From JAEUIV01 sp033763795 (GTDB lineage Bacteria; Planctomycetota; Phycisphaerae; Phycisphaerales; UBA1924): a DNA stretch of 34,974 nucleotides. Every line of letters begins with the position of its first letter. Within the stretch, counting starts at the first letter, position 1. The stretch lies in contig JANRJV010000043.1 in the NCBI GenBank assembly GCA_033763795.1, forward strand, positions 1 to 34,974, read 5' to 3'. The translations under genes and the position numbers were made by a program. Below are positions 23,729 to 30,501 of the stretch, one piece after another. Below the pieces are notes generated by a model. The model was not told the origin of the DNA, did no database searches, and saw only the letters and a program-made list of their open reading frames with translations.

Positions 23729-25864
23729 ATGCCAGCTCTCTCACAACGTGCGCGGCGGATCGCCTCCCCTCTCGCGTACGGGACCCCGCTCCTCGGGGTG
23801 TTCGCCCTCATCGCCCTCCTCTTCGCCGCGTCCCACGCCCCGGCCCAGAGCGGCCTGCCCCTCCCGGGCAGCGAATCCGCCCAGCTCCCCAGCGCCGAAC
23901 CCACCCCCGCCGACGACGCCGAGCCCTCCGTCGTCCGCGTCTCGGCCGCCCTCTCGGCCTCCGCCGCCGCCCCCGGGCAGCGCCTCGTCGCTCTCATCAC
24001 CCTCGACTTCGAGAAAGACTGGCACGTCTGGCCCAGCATCGAGCAGGACGTCCTCCCGCCCGAGATCGCGGAGTTCGCCATCCGCACCGCCGTCACGCCG
24101 CAGCTCCCCGCCGGGGTCCGACTCGCCGGCGCCACGCAGTGGCCCGAGCCGCAGCTCGCGCCCGTCCCCGATATCACCGGCTCGGGCAAGCCCATGCGCG
24201 TCCCCACCTACAAGGACAAGGCGCTCATCTTCCTGCCTCTCGAGATCGCCGGCGACGCCGCCCCGGGCCCGCGCACCCTCAGCTTCCGCGTCGACTACCA
24301 GGCCTGCGACGACAAGGTCTGCATGGCCCCCGAAGAAGTCACCGTCGAAGTCGCCCTCGAAATCGCGAGCGCCGCCGCGTCGCCCGCTTCCGCTCCCTTC
24401 GCCCTCAGCGCCGACCGCGCCGCCTCCTTCGCAACCTTCGACGTCGCGCGCTTCTCCGCACCGCCCACGCCCACCGCATCCGCCGCCGCCGAAAGCCTCG
24501 CCGCCGATGTCGCCGTCGACGCCGACGCCGTGCATTTCAACGCCTTCGGCATCGAGTTCGACATCCAGACCGGCAGCGCCGTCGGCCTCACGCTCCTCCT
24601 GCTCGTCGCTGCGCTCGGAGGCTTCATCCTCAACCTCACTCCCTGCGTGCTCCCGATGATCCCGCTCAAGATCCTCGGGCTCACGCGCTCCGCCAAGGAC
24701 CCCGCACGCACCCTCCTGCTGGGCCTCGTCATGTCCATGGGCGTCGTCGCCTTCTGGATCGCCATCGGCGCCGCGATCGCGTTCGTCTCGGGCATCGACG
24801 ACGTCTCCGCCCTCTTCCAGTACTGGTGGTTCACCGTCGGCGTGGGCCTCTTCATAGGCGGCATGGCCATCGGCATGCTGGGCCTCTTCACCGTCGGGCT
24901 CCCCGGCTGGGTCTACATGATCAACCCCAGCCAGGACACCGTGCGCGGATCCTTCCTCTTCGGCATCATGACCGCCGTACTCGCCACGCCCTGCACCGCG
25001 CCGTTCCTGGGCTCGGCCGTCGGCTGGGCCACACAGCAGCAGCCCCCCGTCACGCTCGCCACCTTCGCCGCCGTGGGCATCGGCATGGCGCTGCCATACC
25101 TCGTCCTCGCCATGTTCCCGAGGCTCGTCTCCCGCGTCCCCAAGAGCGGTCCGGGCAGCGAGCTCGTCAAGCAGGTCATGGGCCTGCTCATGCTCGCCGT
25201 CGCTGCGTTCTTCATCGGCAGCGGTCTGCAGACGCTCGCCGCCGACGTCCCCTACCTGGGCGAGGTCCTGCACTGGTGGATCGTCGCCATCTTCGCCTCG
25301 GCCGCCGGCCTCTGGCTCATCGTCCGCACGTTCCAGCTCACGACCTCGCCCGCCCGCCGCGCCGCCTTCACGCTCGTCGGGCTCCTGCTGGGCGGCGCCG
25401 CCGTCGCGTGGTCCGTGCGCCTCACGAGCATCACCGCGCGGATCCATCACATCGCCGAGATGCAGGCCCAGCAGGCCGCCGCCCGCGGCCAGACCGGCCC
25501 GCAACAGGGCGGCCTCTGGGCCAAGTACGAGCCCGCCGCCTTCCAGGCAGCCCTCGACCGGGGCGACGTCGTCGTCCTCGACTTCACCGCCTCGTGGTGC
25601 CTCAACTGCAAGGCGCTCAAGGCCGCCGTCCTCAGCCGCACCGAAGTCGAAGAATCGCTCCTGAAGCCGGGCGTCTCGTCCTTCCTCGCCGACCTCTCCA
25701 GCCGCACCGCCCCCGGATGGACCATGCTCCGCCAGACGCTGGGCCGCAACACCATCCCCACGCTCGCCGTCTTCGGCCCCGGGCTCGAGCGGCCCTTCGT
25801 CAGCGAGGCCTACACCGTCGACCAGGTCCTCACCGCCATCCGCCAGGCCGCCGCCAGGCCCTGA
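23729..25864 (+). CDS. dsbD: Thiol:disulfide interchange protein DsbD
   Basis: A 711-residue DsbD that carries electrons from cytoplasmic thioredoxin to periplasmic thiol proteins. Seen in order: a signal peptide/anchor (about 12-35); the periplasmic alpha domain with its cysteine pair Cys193 and Cys198; an eight-helix beta domain (about 285-560) with the two redox cysteines in T-P-C-V-L-P (Cys306) and T-P-C-T-A-P (Cys422); and a thioredoxin-like gamma domain with C-L-N-C (Cys624, Cys627) inside D-F-T-A-S-W-C. All six expected cysteines are present, so it should be functional. A linker of Gln/Ala/Gly joins the beta and gamma domains. It is divergent from fliM and followed by tRNA-Gly. Possible clients are c-type cytochrome assembly factors and exported disulfide proteins. 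Confidence 0.94.
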   Translation: MPALSQRARRIASPLAYGTPLLGVFALIALLFAASHAPAQSGLPLPGSESAQLPSAEPTPADDAEPSVVRVSAALSASAAAPGQRLVALITLDFEKDWHVWPSIEQDVLPPEIAEFAIRTAVTPQLPAGVRLAGATQWPEPQLAPVPDITGSGKPMRVPTYKDKALIFLPLEIAGDAAPGPRTLSFRVDYQACDDKVCMAPEEVTVEVALEIASAAASPASAPFALSADRAASFATFDVARFSAPPTPTASAAAESLAADVAVDADAVHFNAFGIEFDIQTGSAVGLTLLLLVAALGGFILNLTPCVLPMIPLKILGLTRSAKDPARTLLLGLVMSMGVVAFWIAIGAAIAFVSGIDDVSALFQYWWFTVGVGLFIGGMAIGMLGLFTVGLPGWVYMINPSQDTVRGSFLFGIMTAVLATPCTAPFLGSAVGWATQQQPPVTLATFAAVGIGMALPYLVLAMFPRLVSRVPKSGPGSELVKQVMGLLMLAVAAFFIGSGLQTLAADVPYLGEVLHWWIVAIFASAAGLWLIVRTFQLTTSPARRAAFTLVGLLLGGAAVAWSVRLTSITARIHHIAEMQAQQAAARGQTGPQQGGLWAKYEPAAFQAALDRGDVVVLDFTASWCLNCKALKAAVLSRTEVEESLLKPGVSSFLADLSSRTAPGWTMLRQTLGRNTIPTLAVFGPGLERPFVSEAYTVDQVLTAIRQAAARP

Positions 25865-25937
25865 GCCTCCCCGCGCCGCAACCCGCCCCCGACCGAGAAC
25901 CGGCGGGCCCCCCGTCCAGCCCGTCTCACCCCTCGCG

Positions 25938-25966
25938 TTGACACGGACCCCGGCCACTCGTACCTT
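25938..25966 (+). promoter_or_regulatory. Candidate promoter for tRNA-Gly
   Basis: A perfect -35 TTGACA (25938-25943), a 17-bp spacer and -10 TACCTT (25961-25966). The tRNA begins about 45 bp beyond the predicted start. Confidence 0.55.
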
Positions 25967-26015
25967 TCTGGGCTCGCCCGGCGGCCGATGAGGCCAGCCG
26001 GACGAGAGACATCCC

Positions 26016-26087
26016 GCGGGCGTAGCTCAGTGGTAGAGCGACACGTTGCCAACGTGTAGGTCGAGGGTTCAAGCCCCTTCGCCCGCT
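26016..26087 (+). tRNA. tRNA-Gly (anticodon GCC)
   Basis: A complete 72-nt cloverleaf. The acceptor arms GCGGGCG and CGCCCGC pair fully, with discriminator T at 26087. The D-arm carries GCTC-AGTGGTAG-AGC, the anticodon stem is ACACG/CGTGT with loop TTGCCAA (anticodon GCC at 26048-26050), and the T-arm has TTCAAGC as its loop. CCA is not encoded. GCC reads the abundant GGC glycine codon. Confidence 0.97.
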
Positions 26088-26211
26088 TTCAATCCCGGCT
26101 CAGGCCGACCCCGCGGGGGTCGCGCCGGCCAGCGGATACCCTCCAGTTCGCCTCGGCATTCGGCCCAGCGCCGGCGGCATCTTCGTGCGCTCGCCGTGCG
26201 AAGGGCTCTGT

Positions 26212-26595
26212 GTGCCCCCGCCGCCCAACACTCATCTGCCCGAAAAGCCCTGCGCCGCCTGCGGCCGCAGCATCGTCTGGCGCAAGAAGTGGGAACGCGA
26301 CTGGGACAGCGTCCGCTACTGCAGCGACGCCTGCCGCCGCTCGGGCCTCTCCGATCAGGACCGGCAACTGGAGCTGGAGATCCTCGCCCAGTTGTCCCGC
26401 CGGGCGCGCGATGCATCCATCTGCCCGTCGGAGGTCGCCCGCGCCGTCGATCCCGCCGACTGGCGGTCGCTGCTGGAGCCCGTCCGCCGCGCCGCCCGGC
26501 GCCTGGCCGCCCGGGGCCGGGTCCGCATCACCCAGCAGGGCCGCGCCGTCGACCCTTCCACCGCCCGCGGCCCGATCCGCATCGCGGTGATGTAA
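26212..26595 (+). CDS. DUF2256 and DUF3253 domain protein
   Basis: About 127 residues joining two small domains of unknown function. Seen: a DUF2256 zinc-ribbon-like module with paired cysteines (P-C-A-A-C-G-R, then Y-C-S-D-A-C-R-R) and the highly conserved W-R-K-K-W-E-R-D-W-D between them, followed by a winged-helix-like DUF3253 module (L-E-I-L-A-Q-L ... S-E-V-A-R-A-V ... R-R-A-A-R-R-L-A-A-R-G-R-V-R-I-T-Q-Q-G). A zinc site plus a winged helix suggests nucleic-acid binding, but no function is established to my knowledge. The start is GTG at 26212, preceded by AAGGG; a GTG at 26185 would add nine residues. It lies 124 bp after tRNA-Gly. Confidence 0.85.
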   Translation: MPPPPNTHLPEKPCAACGRSIVWRKKWERDWDSVRYCSDACRRSGLSDQDRQLELEILAQLSRRARDASICPSEVARAVDPADWRSLLEPVRRAARRLAARGRVRITQQGRAVDPSTARGPIRIAVM

Positions 26596-26691
26596 TCGCT
26601 TGCAGCCTCCGGCGCTCCCGTCCGCCGACGTTCTCAGACCGTTTCGCCTCCACGGGCCGTGCTCGGGCAGGGTATATCAGCACCCCGCGCG

Positions 26692-26720
26692 TTGACAGCA
26701 TGTGAAAACTGGGTCAGAAT
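26692..26720 (+). promoter_or_regulatory. Strong candidate sigma70 promoter
   Basis: A perfect -35 TTGACA (26692-26697), a 17-bp spacer and -10 CAGAAT (26715-26720, 4 of 6 matches) in a locally AT-richer segment. It lies 140 bp upstream of the sorting-tag protein gene, giving a leader of about 130 nt. The rest of the 26596-26860 gap holds nothing else I can identify. Confidence 0.6.
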
Positions 26721-26860
26721 CATAGTTGAACGGTTTACCTCGGGGATGGTCCCGTTCGCTCGTTCGTTCCTTGAAGATGTGTTGGCAATTGCCCGCCGAG
26801 TGCTCGGCGGAAACGCAGAAGGGGCCCCACGTCAGGCCCGTCATTCAGGAGGAGCAAGAG

Positions 26861-27628
26861 ATGAAGCGTTTCGTGACTGTTTCCGCGCTGGTCGCCGTGT
26901 GCGCCACCGCCGCCTCCGCTCGCCCCGTCGTCGACACCCGCGTCGACACCACGGCCGGCAACACCATCGGCACGTACAACTACGCCGGCGCCGGCACCGG
27001 CTTCGGCGGGACCGTCGGCAACGGGTCGATCTCCCTCGACTCCGACGCCACGAACCTGTACGTCCGCTTCACCGCGGGCGCGGGCATCAACGACCTCGTC
27101 ACCATCATGATCGACTCGCGCGCCGGCGGATTCACCGACGCCCAGATGGATGACCAGGCCGACGGCGGACGCCGCGCCGTCAGCCAGCTCGCCAACGCCG
27201 CCGACGACGCCTTCGACCCCAGCTTCCTGGTCGACTTCGGCCTCGTCCTCGGCAACTTCGGCTCCGTCTTCTTCGAGGCCACCTCCGGCAACACCCCCGG
27301 CCACCTCAACTTCGTCTCCTTCGACGGCAGCACCTCCAGCCCCCGCGATTTCACCATCCCGCTCGCCACCCTCGGCCTCGCCGCGGGCAGCCAGCTCAAG
27401 TTCTTCGTCGCCTACACCTCCGACTCGGGCTACATGAGCAACGAGTCGATCCCCGCCTACGCCCCGCTCCAGAACAACGGCAACCCCGGCTTCGGTGACG
27501 GCCAGTTCGGCGGCACCTTCGGCTCGCCGGGCATCGGCAACTACAACGTGTTCCAGGTCGTTCCCACCCCCGGCGCCGTCGCGCTGGCCGGGATCGCGGG
27601 CCTCGCGGGGATGCGGCGCCGCCGCTGA
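26861..27628 (+). CDS. Secreted protein with PEP-CTERM-like sorting tail
   Basis: A 255-residue exported protein with a signal peptide (M-K-R-F-V-T-V-S-A-L ... cleavage near A-S-A-R) and a Gly/Asn/Ser/Asp-rich beta-type mature domain. The C-terminal tag is V-P-T-P-G, then a short hydrophobic stretch (A-V-A-L-A-G-I-A-G-L-A-G), then M-R-R-R-R, the layout of PEP-CTERM-type sorting signals recognised by an exosortase in species that make extracellular polymer. A strong AGGAGG lies 9-14 bases before the ATG. The gene has its own promoter and a good terminator, so it is a single and probably well-expressed transcript. No catalytic motif is visible; a structural or surface role is likely. No cysteines occur in the mature part. 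Confidence 0.85.
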   Translation: MKRFVTVSALVAVCATAASARPVVDTRVDTTAGNTIGTYNYAGAGTGFGGTVGNGSISLDSDATNLYVRFTAGAGINDLVTIMIDSRAGGFTDAQMDDQADGGRRAVSQLANAADDAFDPSFLVDFGLVLGNFGSVFFEATSGNTPGHLNFVSFDGSTSSPRDFTIPLATLGLAAGSQLKFFVAYTSDSGYMSNESIPAYAPLQNNGNPGFGDGQFGGTFGSPGIGNYNVFQVVPTPGAVALAGIAGLAGMRRRR

Positions 27629-27676
27629 TCGCAGAGGTCCCTGACCTCTCCTACACAACTACGTTGCAACCACACG

Positions 27677-27710
27677 CGCCCCGGTCGAAAGGCCGGGGCG
27701 TTCCTTTTCC
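27677..27710 (+). terminator. Intrinsic terminator
   Basis: A perfect 8-bp GC stem CGCCCCGG/CCGGGGCG (27677-27684 and 27693-27700) around an 8-nt loop, followed directly by TTCCTTTTCC. It lies about 50 bp after the stop of the sorting-tag protein gene and ends its transcript. Confidence 0.85.
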
Positions 27711-27733
27711 ATCGGGGCCCGCGCGCCCGCCGC

Positions 27734-27988
27734 TCAGGGCTCCAGGTCGATCGGAACGCTCGCCAGTTCCGAGCCCTGCGCCGACGCGCCCAGCGGACCA
27801 CCGCCCTCGCCGCCGTAAAGCACGCGGCCCAGGTCGTCCCCGGAGGCGAGCGCCGCCGTCGCACCGGCCCGCTGCTGGGGCTGCGCCGTGCTCCGCGCCC
27901 GCGGCTCGGCGCCCCCATGAACTCCGCAGCCGGCGACGCACGCCACGGCAAGCGACAGAACAACAAACGCGGCTCGGCGTGGGATCAT
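27734..27988 (-). CDS. Small lipoprotein of unknown function
   Basis: An 84-residue protein with a clear lipoprotein signal: basic M-I-P-R-R, a hydrophobic core and lipobox V-A-G-C (Cys21), followed by a Gly/Ala/Gln-rich low-complexity mature part of about 63 residues without recognisable domains. The ATG at 27988 is preceded by AGGAG at good spacing, which supports real translation. It is divergent from the TPS pair, 339 bp from the TpsB start. Small lipoproteins often assist outer-membrane complexes, but nothing in the sequence ties this one to TpsB. Confidence 0.7.
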   Translation of the reverse strand: MIPRRAAFVVLSLAVACVAGCGVHGGAEPRARSTAQPQQRAGATAALASGDDLGRVLYGGEGGGPLGASAQGSELASVPIDLEP

Positions 27989-28327
27989 GTGGGCTCCTGA
28001 GCTCCAGCGCCGCGCATCTCTTGCGCGACAGCAGTTTCATCGGTGCGCCGGGCCCGACGCTTCCGCCGCCCCGCCCGCCCCCGGTCGCGTTGCCGGCACG
28101 CGCCGTCACAGCCCGCACACAGCGCACAGACGATCGTCCCCGTCCGGCATTGCCACGAGCCCGGACTCCGCGAGGGCCGACCGCGCCGCCGAAAGTCCGA
28201 TCTGCGCACCCCGGCTTCCCGATACATTTCCACGTGCGCCGCCGCCGCCGCCGGGCTCCCGGTCGGGGCCATACGCGTGGCGACTGCGGACCGGGTGCTC
28301 CGGGCGGGGCCAGAGGTTCTGTGTTTG
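27989..28327 (+). other. Intergenic region between lipoprotein and TpsB genes
   Basis: A 339-bp divergent intergenic stretch. It contains a GCC trinucleotide run (about 28237-28252) and a possible -10-like TACATT (28223-28228) without a matching -35. No RNA gene or convincing promoter is visible. The plus-strand base skew changes from C-rich to G-rich shortly after this region. Confidence 0.5.
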
Positions 28328-30349
28328 ATGCGCGACAGACGACGCACACCAGGCGGGACCCATCTGCTCCGCACTCCGATGCACGCGGCCGTCCTCGCCG
28401 CGTCGCTCATCGCCGCCGCGGGCGCGGCCGTGGCTCAGACCGCATCCCCAACGCCCCCCGCGCCGACCGCGCCCCCCGCGCCGGCCGCCGGCGCCGACGC
28501 GCATCCGGACGCTCCCCAGCTGCCCGTCAGCGGGTTTGAAGTGACCTACGTGCAGCCCGGGCCGGGGCTGCCGCCGCTGGAAGAGATCCTCTCCGCCGCG
28601 CGTGCTCCGATCGTCTTGGGCGAGGGCGGGTGGACGCTCGCCGCGGACCTCGCGGCGGATCCCGGCGTCACCGTCGCGGATCTCAACGCCAGCCTGGCGG
28701 CGCAGGGCCCCGCGCTCTTTTCACGCGGCGCGCTCGACGCCGTGAACCGCGGGATCGTGCGTGCGCTGACGGACCGGGGGCTGCTGGGCGTGCTGGTGGC
28801 GACCGATCCGGACGACGTGGCGATCGAGGTGCGCGATCCCGCCGCGCCGCTGTGGAGCGGCGCCAACGAGTGGGCCGATCGCCGCGCCGGCCGCACGTCG
28901 ATGCGCGTGCTCGTGTACACGTCGCGCGTGGTGCAGGTTCGGACGGTGGCCTCGGGCGATCGCATCCCGGACACGAACGCGGTCGACAACCCCGCGCACG
29001 CGCGCATCCGCGAGCGCTCGCCCGTGGCGCCCGCCGCGCCGGGCGCCGCCGAGGGCGCCGATGTGCTCCGCCGCGATCTGCTCGACCTCTACACGCTGCG
29101 GCTGAACCGTCACCCGGGCCGCCGCGTCGACGTCGCCGTCTCCGCCGCCGAGGAGCCGGGGACCGTGACGCTGGACTATCTCGTCCGCGAGAACAAGCCG
29201 TGGTTCGTCTTCTCCCAGCTTGCCAACAACGGCACGCGGCAGACCGAGGAGATCCGCGAGCGTTTCGGCCTCGTCCACAACCAGCTCACGGGCAACGACG
29301 ACCAGCTCGTCATCGACTTCATCACCGCCGGCTTCGGCGGGACGCACGGCGTCAACGGCTCGTACGAGTTCCCGATCGGCGAGCGCCTCCGCCTCCGTGG
29401 CTTCGGCAGCTACAGCCGGTACGACGCGTCGGAAGTGGGGCAGGCCGACGAGGGCTTCCGCGGCGAGAGCTGGGCCGCGGGCGGCGATCTCGCGTGGAAC
29501 TTCTTCCAGCGGCGCGAGCTGTTCATCGACCTGGTCGGCGGGCTCCGGCACGAGTCCGTCCGCGCCAACAACCAGACGACGCGCACCGTTGGTGCCGACG
29601 GGTTCCTGATCCCGTCGCTGGGCCTGCGCCTGGAGCGGTACACCGACGAGGCGACGACCACCGCGTCGATCATGCTCGAGCACAACCTCGACGACATCGC
29701 CGCCACGGGCTCCCCGTCGCTGGAGAACCTGGGCCGCACCGACCCCGACGAGGACTTCAGCACGCTGCACTGGGGCGCCGAGCACGCGTTCTTTCTCGAG
29801 CCGATCTTCGACGGCGCGGGGTTCCGCGCGGGGCGCTCGACGCTGGCGCACGAGATCGGGCTGCGGTTCTCGGGCCAGAACGCGCTGGGCGACCGGCTGA
29901 CGCCGACGTTCCAGGGTGTGGTGGGCGGGATGGACTCGGTGCGCGGCTACCCGGAGTCCGCCGTCGCGGGCGACGACGTGTACGTCGGGTCGCTGGAGTA
30001 CCGGCTGCACATCCCCTCGCTGCTGACGCCCTACGACGAGGTCCAGGAATCTCCGCCCACGATCTTCGGCAAGGCGTTCCGCTTCCGTCCGCAGACGCGT
30101 TATGCGCGGCCCGACTGGGACCTTATCGGCAAGATGTTCATCGACGCGGGGTTTGCCGCCAGTAACGATCGGCTGAGCTTCGAAGACGATGAGACCCTTG
30201 TGGGCACGGGCCTGGGAGTTGAGTTCCTGATCGGAAGAAACTTCAACCTCCGGGTCGATTGGGGCGTAGCGTTATCTGAGGTCGAGCAGCCGACGCGGGT
30301 CACTCCCGGTTCCAGCCGGGTGCACTTCGTCGTGACGCTGCTCTTCTAG
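28328..30349 (+). CDS. TpsB/BamA-type outer-membrane transporter (ShlB/FhaC family)
   Basis: A 673-residue Omp85-superfamily protein, probably the TpsB transporter that carries the adjacent TpsA across the outer membrane. Seen: a signal peptide (M18-H-A-A-V-L ... A-V-A-Q), a Pro/Ala linker, two POTRA-like regions (about 60-165 and 185-300), then a beta-barrel of alternating hydrophobic/aromatic strands to the C-terminal Phe (V-T-L-L-F). The V-R-G-Y motif (538-541) of the Omp85 lid loop is conserved. The start is ATG 28328 with an AGAGG upstream; ATG 28379 would begin directly at the signal peptide. The gene is followed 152 bp later by the TpsA gene on the same strand, the classic two-partner arrangement. 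A BamA-like assembly function is less likely given this neighbour. Confidence 0.87.
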   Translation: MRDRRRTPGGTHLLRTPMHAAVLAASLIAAAGAAVAQTASPTPPAPTAPPAPAAGADAHPDAPQLPVSGFEVTYVQPGPGLPPLEEILSAARAPIVLGEGGWTLAADLAADPGVTVADLNASLAAQGPALFSRGALDAVNRGIVRALTDRGLLGVLVATDPDDVAIEVRDPAAPLWSGANEWADRRAGRTSMRVLVYTSRVVQVRTVASGDRIPDTNAVDNPAHARIRERSPVAPAAPGAAEGADVLRRDLLDLYTLRLNRHPGRRVDVAVSAAEEPGTVTLDYLVRENKPWFVFSQLANNGTRQTEEIRERFGLVHNQLTGNDDQLVIDFITAGFGGTHGVNGSYEFPIGERLRLRGFGSYSRYDASEVGQADEGFRGESWAAGGDLAWNFFQRRELFIDLVGGLRHESVRANNQTTRTVGADGFLIPSLGLRLERYTDEATTTASIMLEHNLDDIAATGSPSLENLGRTDPDEDFSTLHWGAEHAFFLEPIFDGAGFRAGRSTLAHEIGLRFSGQNALGDRLTPTFQGVVGGMDSVRGYPESAVAGDDVYVGSLEYRLHIPSLLTPYDEVQESPPTIFGKAFRFRPQTRYARPDWDLIGKMFIDAGFAASNDRLSFEDDETLVGTGLGVEFLIGRNFNLRVDWGVALSEVEQPTRVTPGSSRVHFVVTLLF

Positions 30350-30356
30350 CCCGGCG

Positions 30357-30383
30357 GTCCGGGCGGGCCCCACCGGCCCGGAC
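30357..30383 (+). other. Hairpin between tpsB-like and tpsA-like genes
   Basis: Inverted repeat GTCCGGGC/GCCCGGAC (30357-30364 and 30376-30383) immediately after the TpsB stop, without a T-run. It may modulate read-through or mRNA stability rather than terminate. Confidence 0.35.
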
Positions 30384-30501
30384 GGACGGGACGCACCGGG
30401 CGCACGCGGCGGGAGCGCCGCCAGAGAGGGAGACGGGGCCGGAGGAGTCGGCCGCCCGCGCGGGCCTCGGGCCGCGAGGGACGAAAGGGAGTACTGGGAC
30501 C

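Noticed and set aside
23741..25957. Minus-strand open frame opposite dsbD
   Set aside because: Gly/Glu/Asp-rich antisense product; dsbD on the plus strand has all six redox cysteines.
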